DNA of 64,000 nucleotides. It comes from Hypomesus transpacificus (Eukaryota; Chordata; Actinopteri; Osmeriformes; Osmeridae). The position numbers and the translations under genes were made by a program. This document shows, piece by piece, positions 24,228-64,000 of the stretch. The stretch lies in contig NC_061080.1 of NCBI RefSeq assembly GCF_021917145.1, forward strand, positions 1,283,497 to 1,347,496, read 5' to 3'. The notes under the pieces were generated by a model, which saw only the letters and a list, made by a program, of their open reading frames with translations, had not been told where the DNA came from and did no database searches. Every line of letters starts with the position of its first letter. Position 1 is the first letter of the stretch.

Positions 24228-24962
24228 ACTTTTGAAGTAATGAAGGTAACACTAGCAAAATGGCATTAATGTAAAGTAAGTACCTCCCTGTGCGACTGAA
24301 GACACAAATCGCCTGGCAACCCACATATTACTTCAGTTTGACATGTAAATACAAAAGCAGGAGGAACAACCTTGCCCTCTAAAGTGTTTTAAGGTCCATT
24401 TACCGACGTGCAACCCAGCACCGTACGTTTGCGTTCCGGGACGATTTTGGCCCCATATAGTTTAGTTAGTTTATACTTCAGTGCAAAGTAGTGCATCTTA
24501 TTTTTATGAATTAATAGAAGTTTGATTGACTTGTTATGTGGAGAACATCGTTCTGTATATCTCCTGTATTTCAATTAGATGTATTTTATCAATTTGATTG
24601 CAAATGTTACAATATCAAATTCAAATCACAAATAATAAAAAACATTTTTGTTGGTTTTGTTCCCGAAATATGAGAAGACGATTTACTAAGAGATAACTGA
24701 AGGATATAAATCAGCCTGTTAAAGGCAGGGGTAGCATAGAGCTCAATATGGTAATTCCATGTTTCACTTCCCCTGTGTTTTATTTCAAGAATTGTTTGTG
24801 TGCAGAACAATAACCTACATGTTGCATTGTCAGGAGAGGAAACGTCCGATATAGTAACCAACTGCTCAGTAGTTCACCGACCGAGCATGGAGAAAAGCAG
24901 CGATGATAAGTGCAAGTTAGAAAAAGACTCATTTTATTTGTTGGGACACTGCTGGTCTACTT
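24228..24962. promoter_or_regulatory. Shared 5' region between TEFM (-) and ADAP2 (+)
   Basis: The two start codons point away from each other and are 735 bp apart. No other gene is visible between them. The region is not strikingly GC-rich. An ATG at 24887 opens a 38-codon upstream frame that ends in a stop at 24998-25000, past the ADAP2 ATG at 24963 and in another frame. It could dampen ADAP2 translation if it lies in the mRNA. Confidence 0.45.
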
Positions 24963-27900
24963 ATGGCAAATTGGGACAGAAACAAGAGATTTCTGCTTGA
25001 AATGGTGAAACAGCCAAGCAACAATGTATGTGCTGATTGTGGAGCCTCTGGTAAGTTTTGCAACTATTGTAATGAAGAGGTAATAGAGCACTTTGCATCC
25101 AATAATAAGTTATATTTTTCATGGACAAGTCATAATGTATCCTACTTTTTTGTGCTATATACATTAAGCCTACTCTGAATAGGAAGAGATCAAGCACAGG
25201 AGTTTTGTTTCTGGTAAACATTTTCTAATCCAGGCACGTTTTAAAGTATTGTCATAGAAGGAAGTATAGAATGTTTCATTCCGTCAGTGATGCCAACTGA
25301 AGTTCCTCATTTTTTTCGCCGCTCATCATAAAAGAACAGTATGTTTAGATGGGACATTGTGCAAACATAGTGTGCATGCAGTATGCTGATTTATCCCTTT
25401 TTAACAGTTCACTAAGTGTATTGGTCATATTCGCTTTGAACCAGTTTCAAAATAATAGTTTTAAACATGTAAATGCTTCCCTGCCATTAAGTACACAAGT
25501 CACTTAATCCAAACAACTGTAGGGGCACTGTACTTTAATTAGCCAGCTCTTCTCCCTCAAAACGTGTGTTTTTATGATGGTTAGAGAGAGGGATTAAGAA
25601 AAGAGCCTAAATAAAATCCCAGTTGACTGACTTAAACAAAATTAATATTATTTTATGTTGACAGAGCCAGACTGGGCCTCCTATACTCTGGGGATCTTCT
25701 TATGTGTGAACTGCTCTGGAACTCACCGGAACCTGCCTGACATCAGCAAGATCAAGTCCATCCTTCTGGATTTCTGGGACGATGCACTGGTGGAAGTATG
25801 AATTTAACCTTCTTCTGTGAGGATTAATAATGCAATTAGAATGGTGGCTTTAGTAGAAAACAAGGAAGCAGATTCAAGGAATCAATCCCAAATTATCAAC
25901 AGAATCTTTGTCTTGCATCTCTCTCTCTCTCTCTCTCTCTCGTCTAATAACAGTTTATGCGGGAAAATGGAAATGCCACAGCCAAAGCCCGATATGAGAA
26001 GTGTGTTCCTGCCTTCTACTATCGACCACGAGAGAAGGACTGCTGGTTTGTGCCCTGTCATCAATACGTCTTTCAGTAATTCATTTTTTTGGGGGGAAGT
26101 GGAATGGTTGACTCAACAGTTCATCTCAGGGGATTGGGGGTCATCTTTTAGAAGAGGAACAGATACTTTGTAAATGTTTTGTTTTAAATTACAAAAATTG
26201 TGACCGATATTGCACTGGTGGAACTTCAATTCCATTCTCGAACAGTATGTTGAGGGGTAGAATGTTGATGTTATAATGTTTCATCTGGTATGCTTATTTT
26301 GGACAAATGAGAGACAGTAGAGTGTGGAAAAAAATGTATTTGTTCTACCTAGTATTCTTAAGGAACAGTGGATACGTGCAAAGTACGAGAGACTAGAATT
26401 CTCGGAAGAGGGTAACTACTACCAGCAAGCCTATAGTTCAGGTAAATACATACTGGCAAAAAGAAGGTTGCATCATGAAACATTAAAAGAAATATGCTCT
26501 AAGTGTTGCTACACTCATGCATGAGTGGGCGTGAGTGCCTAGGTCTACATGGTATTGACTGACTATATTGATTGAACCTCATCAAAGGCATTTATGAAGG
26601 AACTCTGTGGAAGAAGAGCAATGACAACAAGCAGTTTGTGAGAAGGAGATTCCTGCTTTCCCAGAAGGACCTCAGTCTCCGGTACTTCGTTAACGAGGAC
26701 GTAAGAAGCACATCACCCGTCTCTCCTCAACCAATTAAAGGGCTCTCATGACGTTAGCCTGGTCTAGACCAGCTAAACCAAGGGAGATGCTCAACTGAAC
26801 ACCCCCCTTTGGTTTGGATCTCAGGGTCGATATGTGTCTGTGAAAGCAGTCCACCATATCTCATTAGCATGTTGTGTCGTCTGCTCTTTGACAGTCCAAG
26901 ACACCCAAGGAGGTGATCTCTATGAAGGACCTGAACGCCATCTTCCAGCCAGAGAAGATAGGTCATGCCCACGGTCTCCAGATCTCCTACCAACAGGAGG
27001 GGCGGGGCAGAAACATCTTTGTTTACCACGACAACGGTCAGGTAAGGACTAGGAGCAACGCTAATGCCAACCATGTCAAAATCAACCTTGTGGAAGTGGT
27101 TGGTATGTTTTTTGATAATTAACTTTTTTACCTTTGTCACTCTTTCTATAGTAGCTACTTTTGTCAAAATTAAGTATGTTACAGCTGTTTAGGTGGTAAA
27201 ATATTGTCGTTGTTCACTAAGTGCAAGAATAACTGTTTTGAATAACTAGAACTTACACTTGTCCACTGAAAGGAAATCGTTTTCTGGTTCAATGCAATTC
27301 GGGCCACCAGGCTATCCTACCTCAAGAGGCTCAACCCTAGTGCCCTGGAAGAAGAGGTAAGACTTTAGTGTCAGAGCAAAACTCACTATAGATAAATGAA
27401 TGCCTCATTTGACCTTTTTTTCTTAACGGATATCTAATTTGAACCCACCCCTCTGCTTTGGGTGTGTAGCTAATACCGCTAATAACCAGAACAAGCCTAA
27501 AGGAAGGCTACATGGAGAAAACTGGCCCAACGGTTAGTCACCCACCACTTTCAGCATGCACAGCCTTCATAACCTACTGTAGATGTGTATTCTTACCAAC
27601 CCTAACTGGTTTGTTGCCACGTCTGTCTGTTTATTCAGCAATGGGAACCGTTCAAGAGGAGGTGGTTCATACTGAATGCCACGGACAGAAAGCTGCTGTA
27701 TTTCAAAACCTCACTGGTAATGACCATGCCAAATGTGTTTTGCTTAAGCGCTGATATTAGCAAGTGATGAGCAGGCTCTGTTTGCTATAGAGCTCAGCTG
27801 TGTCAGCTGTTTCATGTTAGTTGAGACTTTACTATTGTGGTTTTTAAGTGGGCGTAGCAGAGGGAATGGTGAGTGGTCTCGGCCTGTGGCATCAACACAG

Positions 27901-28309
27901 TCAGACACTGATTAGGTGTGCAGGTGTTCAGACCATGGGCTCACAAACAAGAAGGAGATAAAGTACTTAAACTGGGGTTAGGGTTTTAGGGTTAGTGTTA
28001 GTGTGTGTGTGAGTTTAAAACTAGAGGCTAGTGTGTAGCACATTTACATTGGGATGACTGTGTGTGTGTGTGTGTTTGTGCCTGTTTGCATGGGTGAAGG
28101 ATGCAGTGGAGCTGGGTGCTGTTTTCATTGGTACAGAGAGTCATGGCTACTCTGTGAAGGAGTGTCAGCCCAAACACACCCGTGGCTGCAAGTGGCGCTG
28201 TGGGGTCTCCATGGAGACACCGGACAGGCAGTTTGTCTTCATGTGTGAGCAAGAGCAGGACCAGAAGGAGTGGCTAGAGGCCTTCAGAGAAGTCATCTCA
28301 CAACCATGA
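24963..28309 (+). CDS. adap2: ADAP2 (centaurin-alpha-2), ArfGAP with dual PH domains
   Basis: GTPase-activating protein for Arf6 that is recruited to membranes by phosphoinositides. Exons: 24963-25050, 25665-25795, 25954-26045, 26353-26441, 26588-26700, 26895-27041, 27273-27356, 27470-27532, 27639-27716 and 28100-28309. All are in phase, giving 364 residues (human about 381). The ArfGAP domain is at about residues 1-120, with the C4 zinc finger CADC...CVNC, the arginine-finger context [10 protein letters not shown], then [12 protein letters not shown]1 follows ([11 protein letters not shown] to [13 protein letters not shown]). PH2 starts at [11 protein letters not shown] with FKRRWFILN and ends [13 protein letters not shown]. 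The donor after exon 3 is weak (gtttgt), and the acceptor before exon 3 sits beside a (CT)n run. AATAAA signals lie at 28387, 28698 and 28771. Confidence 0.92.
25919..25941 (+). repeat. adap2: (CT)n run before ADAP2 exon 3
   Basis: A pure CT dinucleotide run ends 12 nt before the CAG acceptor at 25953, supplying most of its polypyrimidine tract. Confidence 0.85.
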
Positions 28310-28386
28310 CTCCACAACACTACACCAGTAAGAATGTAGTTAATTAAGGTTACCAGTGAATTGCCATGGTGATTTGAATTTGTTCA

Positions 28387-28392
28387 AATAAA
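28387..28392 (+). promoter_or_regulatory. adap2: First ADAP2 poly(A) signal
   Basis: AATAAA lies 78 bp after the ADAP2 stop. Further copies at 28698-28703 and 28771-28776 could give longer 3' UTRs. The last one is only about 95 bp before the RNF135 start codon, so the two genes are very tightly packed. Confidence 0.6.
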
Positions 28393-28871
28393 GTGTCTCA
28401 CTGTTTTTATTTTACAGCTGAGGCCAGCCTTAGAAGGAGAACATGAGTGCAAGAACTATGGAGGAGGAGACCATTCTCATGAGGAGAATCATGTTTTACA
28501 TCAGCATGTCTAATGAACATTTCAAGTGGCTGTTAATTGTACCTTTTTATTATACTTCCATGCAGGTATTTCACTGTATACAGTATTTTATTTTAGGTTA
28601 AATGCTGATAACTTTGCATTATTCATGTAGAAAGTCAAGTGCAGGTATATAAGAAATATACCTTTTGAGTGTCACGTCAAAATAATGGGAGAACATAAAT
28701 AAATCATTTGGTATCGTTTTCATGTTAGCCCTCTTTCACATGCTATTGAGAATAATTAAAAAATGATTCAAATAAAACGATTGTCTTTGGTCGTGTTTAC
28801 ATTTTTGGTTTCGGTTTCATTTCAGAGACCTATGTCTCTAAATAGAAACCGATATGAGGTAGCTCGTTGCA

Positions 28872-30448
28872 ATGGATTTACTTGAAGAACTTCTGAAGAA
28901 TATTGCCGAATGTCTACAATGCTCTATATGTCAAAACATTTTCAAATCAGTAACTTTACCCTGTGGTCACAGCTATTGTATTGACTGTATATCTGAATAT
29001 CGGAAAGCAAAGGCGTTGACGAGGATTGACTGTCCAGAGTGTCGGCATCGATTCCAACCTCCTATTAAGTTCAAGAAAAATGTCACACTTTGTGACATGG
29101 CAAAAATGTACCATGATTTTAGACGTTATGTTTCAAACGAAGAATCTACTGGACCACAAATGGCAATGGTGAGACATCAGCAGACAAACGTGTTCATGAT
29201 GCGCAGATCTGTTTGCTTTGATGTCGCTATGTTTTCTAATGGGCTCTTAACGTCTTCAATATAATGCAATGTTTTTTGAGCAGCAAAATGTATCAAACTA
29301 AAATGTTGGAATCAATATTCATGTCAGGAAGTTTGTGATGTAGCACTGCAGACATCAGCCAGCTTGGAAGACCGTCTTGAAAGTCACGCTTTACCGGAAC
29401 AGGTAAATCTGTCATCAAACTCACTGTTTCATTAAAAGCCTACGTATGGAGAATCACAGAGCATTGGAAAAGAACTGACATATTCTGTGATCTGATCCTG
29501 TAGGCTGAGGCCAAAGACGCAGATATTCAACCCAGTGCAGAGGCAACACAGGTCCCAGATCCCCCTGAAAGCCCATTACAGGAGTTGCCTATCTCCCCAT
29601 CTACACACAGGCACAGAGCGCAAGGTGAGTGTAATGTGTTCATTTTTAATGAATGAATGAACATGAAGGTAAATGAAAGCTTTCATTGCATCATAATGAT
29701 CGGCCTTAAACAATTTAACCTCTAGATGGCGTGTCTGACATAGGGCCTGACTTATTGGAACTGGTCTTTTAATGGTGGGGGGGGGGGGCATTTAAATGAA
29801 GAAACACAATTGATATTAGGACCATGCTTGATTTAATGTTGAAATATGCTATTTGGTATTGACAAGAAAAACAATAAACCAATATCCTTTCACGTTTCAT
29901 GATATACAGACATCCCCCCTCCCCTACCTGATGCAAGCTTCACCAGACTGACCCTCACCCCAGCCCTGGGTCACAGACGCCTGGTCTGGAATGGCTACAA
30001 GGTCAGCACCCGGAGGGCAAGCTCAGTAACCTACGGCGACCGCTTCGATATCAGCCAGTGTATGGCGGAGCAAGAATTCAGTCAAGGTTGCCATTACTGG
30101 GACGTGGACACATCGGAGAGTGTGGGCTGGGCCGTGGGCGTGGCTTACCCAGGTATGGGCAGACAGGAACAGCTGGGTCGCACCCCCGGCTCCTGGTGTG
30201 TGGAGTGGAGCACGAGCAGACTCAGCTACTGGCACAACAACGTGGAGGACCCCCTCAAACATGGCCGTCATGACTTAGTCCGAGTGGTCCTGGACATGAG
30301 TAATGGGACGCTGTCGTTCTACGGCCTGTCTGCCGTTCATACTCTGTTGCACTGTGTGCAGGAGGGCTTCTCTGAGCCAGTGAGGCCCGTGTTCTGGCTG
30401 TTTGGGCTGAAGGTCCCCAATGCTCTGTCCTTCCCTGGGAATCAGTAA
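28872..30448 (+). CDS. rnf135: RNF135 (Riplet-type RING-SPRY E3 ubiquitin ligase)
   Basis: E3 ligase that in mammals attaches K63-linked ubiquitin to RIG-I to start antiviral signalling; cytosolic. Exons: 28872-29168, 29328-29402, 29504-29624 and 29910-30448, in phase, 343 residues. The N-terminal C3HC4 RING has CSIC, CGHSYC..C and CPEC (about residues 17-57). A short acidic, Pro-rich linker follows (from about residue 100). The PRY-SPRY domain occupies roughly 165-343, with FTRLTLTPALGHRRLVW, GCHYWDVDTSESVGWAVGVA, SWCVEWS and VLDMSNGTLSFYGL. Human RNF135 is about 432 residues with a coiled coil between RING and SPRY; here that part is much shorter. RING+SPRY alone would also fit a TRIM protein, but the lack of a B-box and the position between ADAP2 and RHOT1 favour RNF135. 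AATAAA lies at 30578-30583. Confidence 0.85.
29770..29789. repeat. Short poly(G) run in the last RNF135 intron
   Basis: A G-rich tract (ggtggggggggggggca) in the intron between exons 3 and 4. It makes no coding sense and is noted as low complexity. Confidence 0.7.
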
Positions 30449-31141
30449 ACTCTCAATGGGACTGGGTTTCTACAAAAGGTGGAGGGACTTTTTATGGACA
30501 TATGTCTGTTTCTGCTCATCACTTTTTAACATTAAATATACTTAAGAGGATATGAATGATAATATGAATGAATAATCAATAAATGGAACACTGTCCATCA
30601 TTGAATAATGCAGCCATACGATCATTTTTTATTATGCAAGTATTATTATCAATAAATAATGACCATTCCCTGATTTTAGATAGTATTTCATGTGAAACAA
30701 TTATGCGTTTTAATAATAGAAGTGCAACGTTTGTCGTTTAGTGCCACTCGTAATTTCGAGATCTGCTGAAGGGGGCGTGTGCTTGTTGAAACTTCAGGTT
30801 TGCTAGAGCGCTGATACTGTGTTGTAACATACAAGTTTGTGTGCGGACAAATCAGTGTACTGAAGCTTGATCTAGCAATGTGAAACAGCGCCATACAGCA
30901 TCCCCAGCTGCAGTAGCAAGCCGGTTGAATAGTAGCCTATTTTTGCTTGCAAACAACGCTGCACAGCTTCTACTTTTGGAATTGAATTGCGCATAGGATT
31001 GCCCCCATATTTTGTGCCATGCGAACGTAAACCAGGCCATGGAGATACATCGTCTCGGGCTGTCATTCTGTCGAGCGCACACGAGCGCATAAATGTTACT
31101 CACCAACGTATTTACAGATTTAGTCTTTGACAGCGGAGAAG
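30449..31141 (+). promoter_or_regulatory. RNF135 3' UTR and RHOT1 promoter/5' UTR
   Basis: The left part holds the RNF135 3' UTR with AATAAA at 30578-30583. The right part, up to the RHOT1 ATG at 31142, should hold the RHOT1 promoter and 5' UTR. I see no TATA box or other site I would assert, and no other gene. Confidence 0.4.
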
Positions 31142-40115
<8,974 letters not shown>

Positions 40116-43100
40116 TCTCCACGCTGCTCTGCCCTCCTCTCTATCTCCTGTCATCTGCAATACGTTCAAAAATACCATGAAAGATATTTTCCCCATGAGG
40201 GTGGGGATGCGAATAACCATTTATTGAATTTTTCTACCTGTGGTAATGTATGGCAATTGCTCTTTTTTTTTTGGTGTCAATGATAAAATATAGATAATAT
40301 ATTTATATTTATATTGAAAATGAAAGGAGAACGGCTGACGAATCCTGCTATCTTGTGTAACGAAGCTATTTTTGGTTGCCTGTGAATTGAAATGATAAAC
40401 CTAAGTGTGAAGTAGTAACTAGAATTATGCAATGGAACCAGTATACATAAATAACTGCTTTAGATGTGACTGAACAACGTGTTAACAGTCTGTATATATC
40501 CGCCTGTATTCTTTTTGGCAAAATGTCCAACATAAGCTATAACGGTCTGACAAATCATAACAGTGAATGCAAAGTACTATCGTTTTAATTCAATGGCTTA
40601 ACATAAGGTTTCTTAAACGAACACAGTTTGGGGAGCCCCCTTAGTCCTGACATTGAAAAAGGGCCTTTAAATTGCCTTTCGTGGACAGAGAGAAGCATGG
40701 TTGCACACTTGTTCATTTTCATATCCGAACGAGCCCACACCTCTTCAGAGAACATTGGTCATTTGTGGAATGAAATCTTCCAGCCTCTTAGCCCTGAGCG
40801 TAGACTCTGCTGCTGCCCTGACTCCCAGAGCTTCATTTCAGTTGCCAGCCTGGATCGTGTGTGTGTGGCTAGTTGCTGTACAGTCAGAACTACAGAACTG
40901 CATGCTTCCAAACGTTTCTCTGTTTAAAATCGTATTGTGTAATTTCAACAGTCCTGTCAATACTACTCATTCCAATAATCCAATTGTGAAGTAACCTTTC
41001 CCAATTCTCCCAGACTACTAGCATAGTTATTTTTATCACCTTCGCCATTCCAAATGTTTATAATAAATAACTATGATAATACTGTGTCCGGATACATTTA
41101 TTTTTGGAAGCATTTGAATGTTATGTGATATTGTTGTGCGACATGATTTGACAAAAGGGGATATGAGATGTTTGAATCCACTGTGAGGTCATGCACCTAC
41201 TACTCCTCCTCACGTGTGCATTGAGCCAGTGATGTCAGGATTTCAGAATGAGGTAGACACACTTGTAGCTGCTGCAGTTCCATCCGTGGACACACAGTGG
41301 CAGTGTTGAGCAGCTCATAAGAATTGAGAGTAAGATGACACTATTCCACCAGCAAGTTTGTCTGTTAAAATATAGTTCAGAGGCGAAATTGACTGAAATG
41401 CGAATTGTCTAACATACTCGTAGGATCTCACCACCTCAAGATTGCCTTTTGTCTTGTGCTGTGCAGGTCAGGGAAATAAATCACCTAGCAACAGTCTGTT
41501 AGACATGTTAGTATCTGACGAGCACCAGCCTTTTGAAGAACAAGTGGACAGGTCAGAGATGAAAGGTCACTGACATTCACATGGACGAGGTATTTACTGC
41601 TGGTTCCACATACAGTTAGCACAATTCTTCCTTTGCTAATTCTTTTCTTTCCCCACGTTGATCTCGAATAACTAAGGCCTAACAAATGTGGTCAAGTAAC
41701 CACATTTGTAAGACACTTGTGTTTTTACTTCACAAATCATTTTTTAATAAGGACCTGAATTCTCTCACGTGTCGGCTAGACCACGGCAACCTTTCCACAA
41801 CGAGCAGTGAATACCAATGCCGCCCCTTGCTTGCATCACAGACCTCACAGACTGTCTGGTGAGCTGCCTAATGACATATCCAGAGTCTGTCTCACCCAGA
41901 CAGATAATGAGCAGCTCAACTGATCTGAGACGCACCAACAATCTGCTGAATGAAGCTGCCCTGGCTAGCCACTAAGGTTAGTGCGAGTGTTAGAGTGCAA
42001 TGCTTCCGTGTGTGTGTGTGCGTGCGTGTGTGCAGGGGCGCCGTCAGGAATATTGGGTCACATGGATTAAAAAAATATGTATTTTCTATTAGTTTTTCTA
42101 TTTTTTGGGGCCCCTCCCAGTCAGGGCCCCTTGGAATTGTCCTAACCCCCCCCCCCCCATATGGCGCCCCTGTGTGTGTGTGTGTGTGAGAGACAGGTTG
42201 TTAGTGCCTTACCTGCCCACCAGCTAATCCTCCCTCCCCTCTGTTGTTATCCAGAGTTGCTAGCGACTCCTACGCAGTGCAGGTGTTATCTCGGGGTATT
42301 CTCTCTCCAGTTCTGCAGGCTGTGTTGCCCTTTCAAACCCAACACCAGCAGCTGAACTGTGAACGTTGGATTGTGTGAAATGCACTGTCAGTTGGCAGTT
42401 TTTCCTTTTAATTGGACAATCTCCTCTCCCTCTCTCACCGCGGCCGAAAGTGTGACAGGCTTTCTGGCGATGGTGTCAAAGGTGCCTCCTTTTGAGTCAG
42501 TGACTGCCTTTATGACCTCCCTTGATGTCTGACTTCTCAGAAGGGCTAGGATGGTGATGCATAGACTGTAGAAGTCAACAACCAAGAGAAATATAGGATG
42601 AAGCTGAACTGTCATTTGAAACTCTTCTAGTTGTGCCAGTTGAACCACAGCTGAAAGTGGAAAGGGCAAAGTTGAAGGGGAACCTTTTTTGATTGTTATT
42701 CGATGTCGGTTGAGAAATGCACTATAGTATTTCAGTGGTGAACCTTGGAATACTCTCGTTATCGAAACATGTAAAAGTCTTGTGAAGCTGTCAGATGTTA
42801 AAAATAACACATGTCCATATATTGTATCCATAGCAATGCCATGTACTCAGAAGTAGTGATATTTAGTCTGGTAGATAAAACCTTCAAACTAACCTACACA
42901 CAAGCCTGGTTCCCCATAGGCCACTGGAACTTCAAGACTTGGTTTGTTTGAAGTGTTTGGTGGTCTAATGGCTGGGTGAGGTACCGTCATTTGGCTGATT
43001 GTTACGCCAGACCTGAAGGGTAGTGTTTAACGGCCGTTCAACTAACCTGGAATTTACAGGCTGAGGGGCATTTTTCACTAGCACAATCCAGTTACAGGCT

Positions 43101-43506
43101 GAATTTGTTTATTTCAATATAAATGTGTGTCTAGGAACCCAATACAGTATGTCTTTACGTGTATTGTTTGCTTTGAAGATGAGTATTTCGTTTGTCTTTT
43201 GTGGATGGTGCTCTGTGGATGACTGGATTAGCAACACTTAAGTCCGTCAAAATGATGCTTTAGTTATGCAACTGACAGAATGTTATATCGATTTTGTTTT
43301 TGAATTCACGTTAGGGCCAAGCTCACCCTTTTGAGTCACGCGCGCTTTGCTGTCTTCCTGTGAACGCGCGAACCCCTAAGCAAGAGCCAGCTGGTGAGGG
43401 GAGAACAGGGGTTCCTCGAGACCTTCAATTGATGTGAGTGGGTGGTGTTCTCATCTTGCGTCCAAATAAAGCCCCATATCTCTGTCTCTCTCTCTCTTTC
43501 TCTCTC
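40116..43506. other. RHOT1 3' UTR and intergenic region
   Basis: The 3' UTR of RHOT1 probably reaches the AATAAA at 41062-41067. From about 41090 to 43506 I see no gene I can support. Short open frames there (for example 42388-42831 on the minus strand) show no recognisable family and no flanking exons. Confidence 0.5.
41062..41067 (+). promoter_or_regulatory. rhot1: Candidate RHOT1 poly(A) signal
   Basis: AATAAA lies about 950 bp downstream of the RHOT1 stop, within AT-rich sequence typical of a 3' UTR end. It is the clearest signal downstream of the gene. Confidence 0.5.
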
Positions 43507-43694
43507 TCTGCGCCCGGAGGCTCGCATGCGGCAGTGGAACAGAGCCGAAGCCAGCAGCCGGTTATAGCTCTAGCTCTGTCCGAGTGCCTCCTGGATGCTC
43601 TCCAACTCCGCGGAGTCGGTGTGTTCCCCGAGGCTGCTGAGAAACAGTCTAGTTGGGCAGCTGGCCGAGCGGCGCTGCGGTGAACAACGGAGCG
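43507..43694 (+). promoter_or_regulatory. rhbdl3: Candidate non-coding first exon / promoter of RHBDL3
   Basis: A GC-richer stretch with several CpGs follows a (CT)n run and ends gcg|gtaggc, a plausible splice donor. It stands out from the AT-rich flanks and lies 0.75 kb before the RHBDL3 start codon. A possible acceptor (tttaattttcag) lies near 43951. This is inference from composition and splice-like sequence only. Confidence 0.25.
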
Positions 43695-44439
43695 GTAGGC
43701 TACAATGACGCACCGAAAATGTATACTTGAATGACTTTCCCATGGTCCACGACCACAAATATAAACACAGGCTAGTGTTATATGTAGTCTATATAGGACA
43801 TTGTATCGCTGATGGAGCCTTGCAAGTGTTACGCTACTGTATACGACGACTTATGTAGTAGCCTATGATATTACATTGGGTTTGTATGAAGTTGGGGTCA
43901 TTTTTCTTCAAGCCAATGTTGCCATGTTCTTACAATGCGTTTAATTTTCAGGTGAGACAAGGACAAGTGTAGAAACTTGGACTCCAGGCTGTTCTTGTGA
44001 CAAGAGGCGAGTGCCCAACACTGGTGTATAGTTGTCACGGACAAGCACAAGAGTAGGCTATAGGTTTGTTTGTGGGCTGTATGGAAAATGAGAACTTCGT
44101 TCCTCCCTTCATCTATGTAGTTGAGAGACGCTGATGCGCACTCGACGGACGCTTAGCATCATTCACTTGGCACTCAACTTTCTCCATTTTCCGGATCGCA
44201 AGAAGACCTATGCATTTATGTTGCTCTTAGTCTCTTGATAGTAAGACATACTAATAACGTTGGACTAAAGATCAGTGTGAATAACAGGCTGATAACATTT
44301 AGGTTAGGCTATATTGACATTTAGGGAGTATGGATATGGTCGAACATTGGCTGTAAGAGCCAATAATGGATATTTACGAGTCTCTTTCGATTTGGATATA
44401 ATTTGTTCGCTTCGTGGATTGAGAGGGGCAGCCCCTACG

Positions 44440-63284
<18,845 letters not shown>

Positions 63285-64000
63285 GTAGGTCACACGGGTC
63301 ATTTCCTCTCTGTTGGGGTGGGACTGATGTCATCCATGTGCTGTGATTCGTCACGGTTATGGACAATGCTCAGTGATTGGCTGATCTATGTTTAGACTTG
63401 TGAGCATATAGACTTGCGAGTTGTAACTTAGGAGTGTGTGTACCAGGTGATAAGATGGTCTAGAGAGTTGGAGTAAAAAAAAAACAAAAAAAAAACAACA
63501 AGCTACGTTGATGGGAAAACGGTGAGAAGAGAGTCTCACTCTCTCTCATGTTCTCGTTTCCTTCCTCTCCCTCTCTGTCTTATCTCTCCTATCCGTCTTT
63601 CCTTCAGAGTGAGCCATTGTCTGGCACAGTGGGCTGAGAACTTGCCTGTGGGCAGTCAGAAGCTGGTGAAAGAGCTTGTTTGCCATTTGCCGATCCCTGT
63701 CACATGAGAGGTCAGAGGTCAGGGCGTGGAACTGGAAGTGGGACTGCGAGGAATGAGGGGCATGTGTTTACTGTGTGTGTGTGTGTGTGTATTTAGCTTA
63801 GGGCTATTGTTCCTGGTAGGACCCACCCACCCTTACCCCCTGTGGCTCTCATTCACTGTCAGCTACAACAGAAGCTAAGCAGGGAACAGGAAATCTGAGG
63901 GATGGAGAGAGGAGGAGGATGAGGAGGAGGAGAGAAGGAGTGAAACAAACAGAGCCAGTCTGCCTTCTTGCCTCCTTCTGTCTTTGCTTTGCACCGCAGC
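63285..64000 (+). other. Start of RHBDL3 intron 3, no exon seen
   Basis: After the donor at 63285 I find no continuation of the RHBDL3 protein (the next expected segment resembles NKRSNSFRQA). The stretch holds an A-rich run near 63475-63500, a CT-rich run near 63535-63600 and a short (TG)n run near 63770. Confidence 0.6.

Noticed and set aside
27975..28005. Interstitial telomeric repeat (gggttagggttttagggttag)
   Set aside because: Only two or three imperfect TTAGGG-like units occur, within range of chance next to a GT-rich tract.
42388..42831. 147-codon minus-strand open frame
   Set aside because: No recognisable family, no matching exons nearby and no conserved motif; length is compatible with chance.
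44314..44439. N-terminal extension of RHBDL3 upstream of 44440
   Set aside because: The frame is open, but the first codon offered is TTG and no in-frame ATG occurs before 44440, where the family-like N-terminus begins.

Overview
The window is eukaryotic and almost certainly from a ray-finned (teleost) fish. Its genes are split by GT-AG introns with coherent splice phases. It carries a fish-type NLRC3-like receptor (FISNA-NACHT, LRR exons, PRY-SPRY), abundant CA/CT/GA microsatellites, a tRNA-headed SINE in three copies and a dead L1-like retroposon tail. The species cannot be named from the sequence alone. Genes were recognised by translating exons and comparing them with families known to me; no database search was run.

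Layout, left to right. Positions 741-12738 (+) hold an NLRC3-like NLR gene with tandemly duplicated N-terminal exons and one frameshift in the NACHT exon. Positions 12739-15624 hold a 34-bp CT-rich minisatellite and a 5'-truncated L1-clade element. Positions 15676-22485 (+) hold ATAD5, a short form, whose last intron is almost entirely a 68-copy, perfectly homogeneous 32-bp minisatellite. Positions 22924-24227 (-) hold TEFM. Positions 24963-28309 (+) hold ADAP2. Positions 28872-30448 (+) hold RNF135. Positions 31142-40115 (+) hold RHOT1 (Miro1) with 20 coding exons, including an optional Cys-rich cassette. From 44440 (+) to beyond the right edge lies RHBDL3, of which only three N-terminal coding exons are present, separated by an 18-kb second intron packed with microsatellites, poly(G)/poly(C) runs, SINE copies and a 21-copy (TG)n compound array.

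The order ATAD5-TEFM-ADAP2-RNF135-RHOT1-RHBDL3 matches the order I recall for human 17q11.2 (minus intervening genes such as NF1), so this is a conserved vertebrate block with an NLR gene at its left border. TEFM is convergent with ATAD5 and divergent from ADAP2, implying a shared ~0.7-kb promoter region. Functionally the genes are mixed: cytosolic innate sensing (the NLR, and RNF135, which ubiquitinates RIG-I), PCNA unloading (ATAD5), mitochondrial transcription and transport (TEFM, RHOT1), Arf/phosphoinositide signalling (ADAP2) and intramembrane proteolysis (RHBDL3). I see no operon-like or mobile defence system. The most unusual structures are the ATAD5 minisatellite with its terminal hairpin, the exon duplication and frameshift in the NLR, an in-frame stop in the apparent ATAD5 N-terminal reading frame, and several splice sites built out of repeats.
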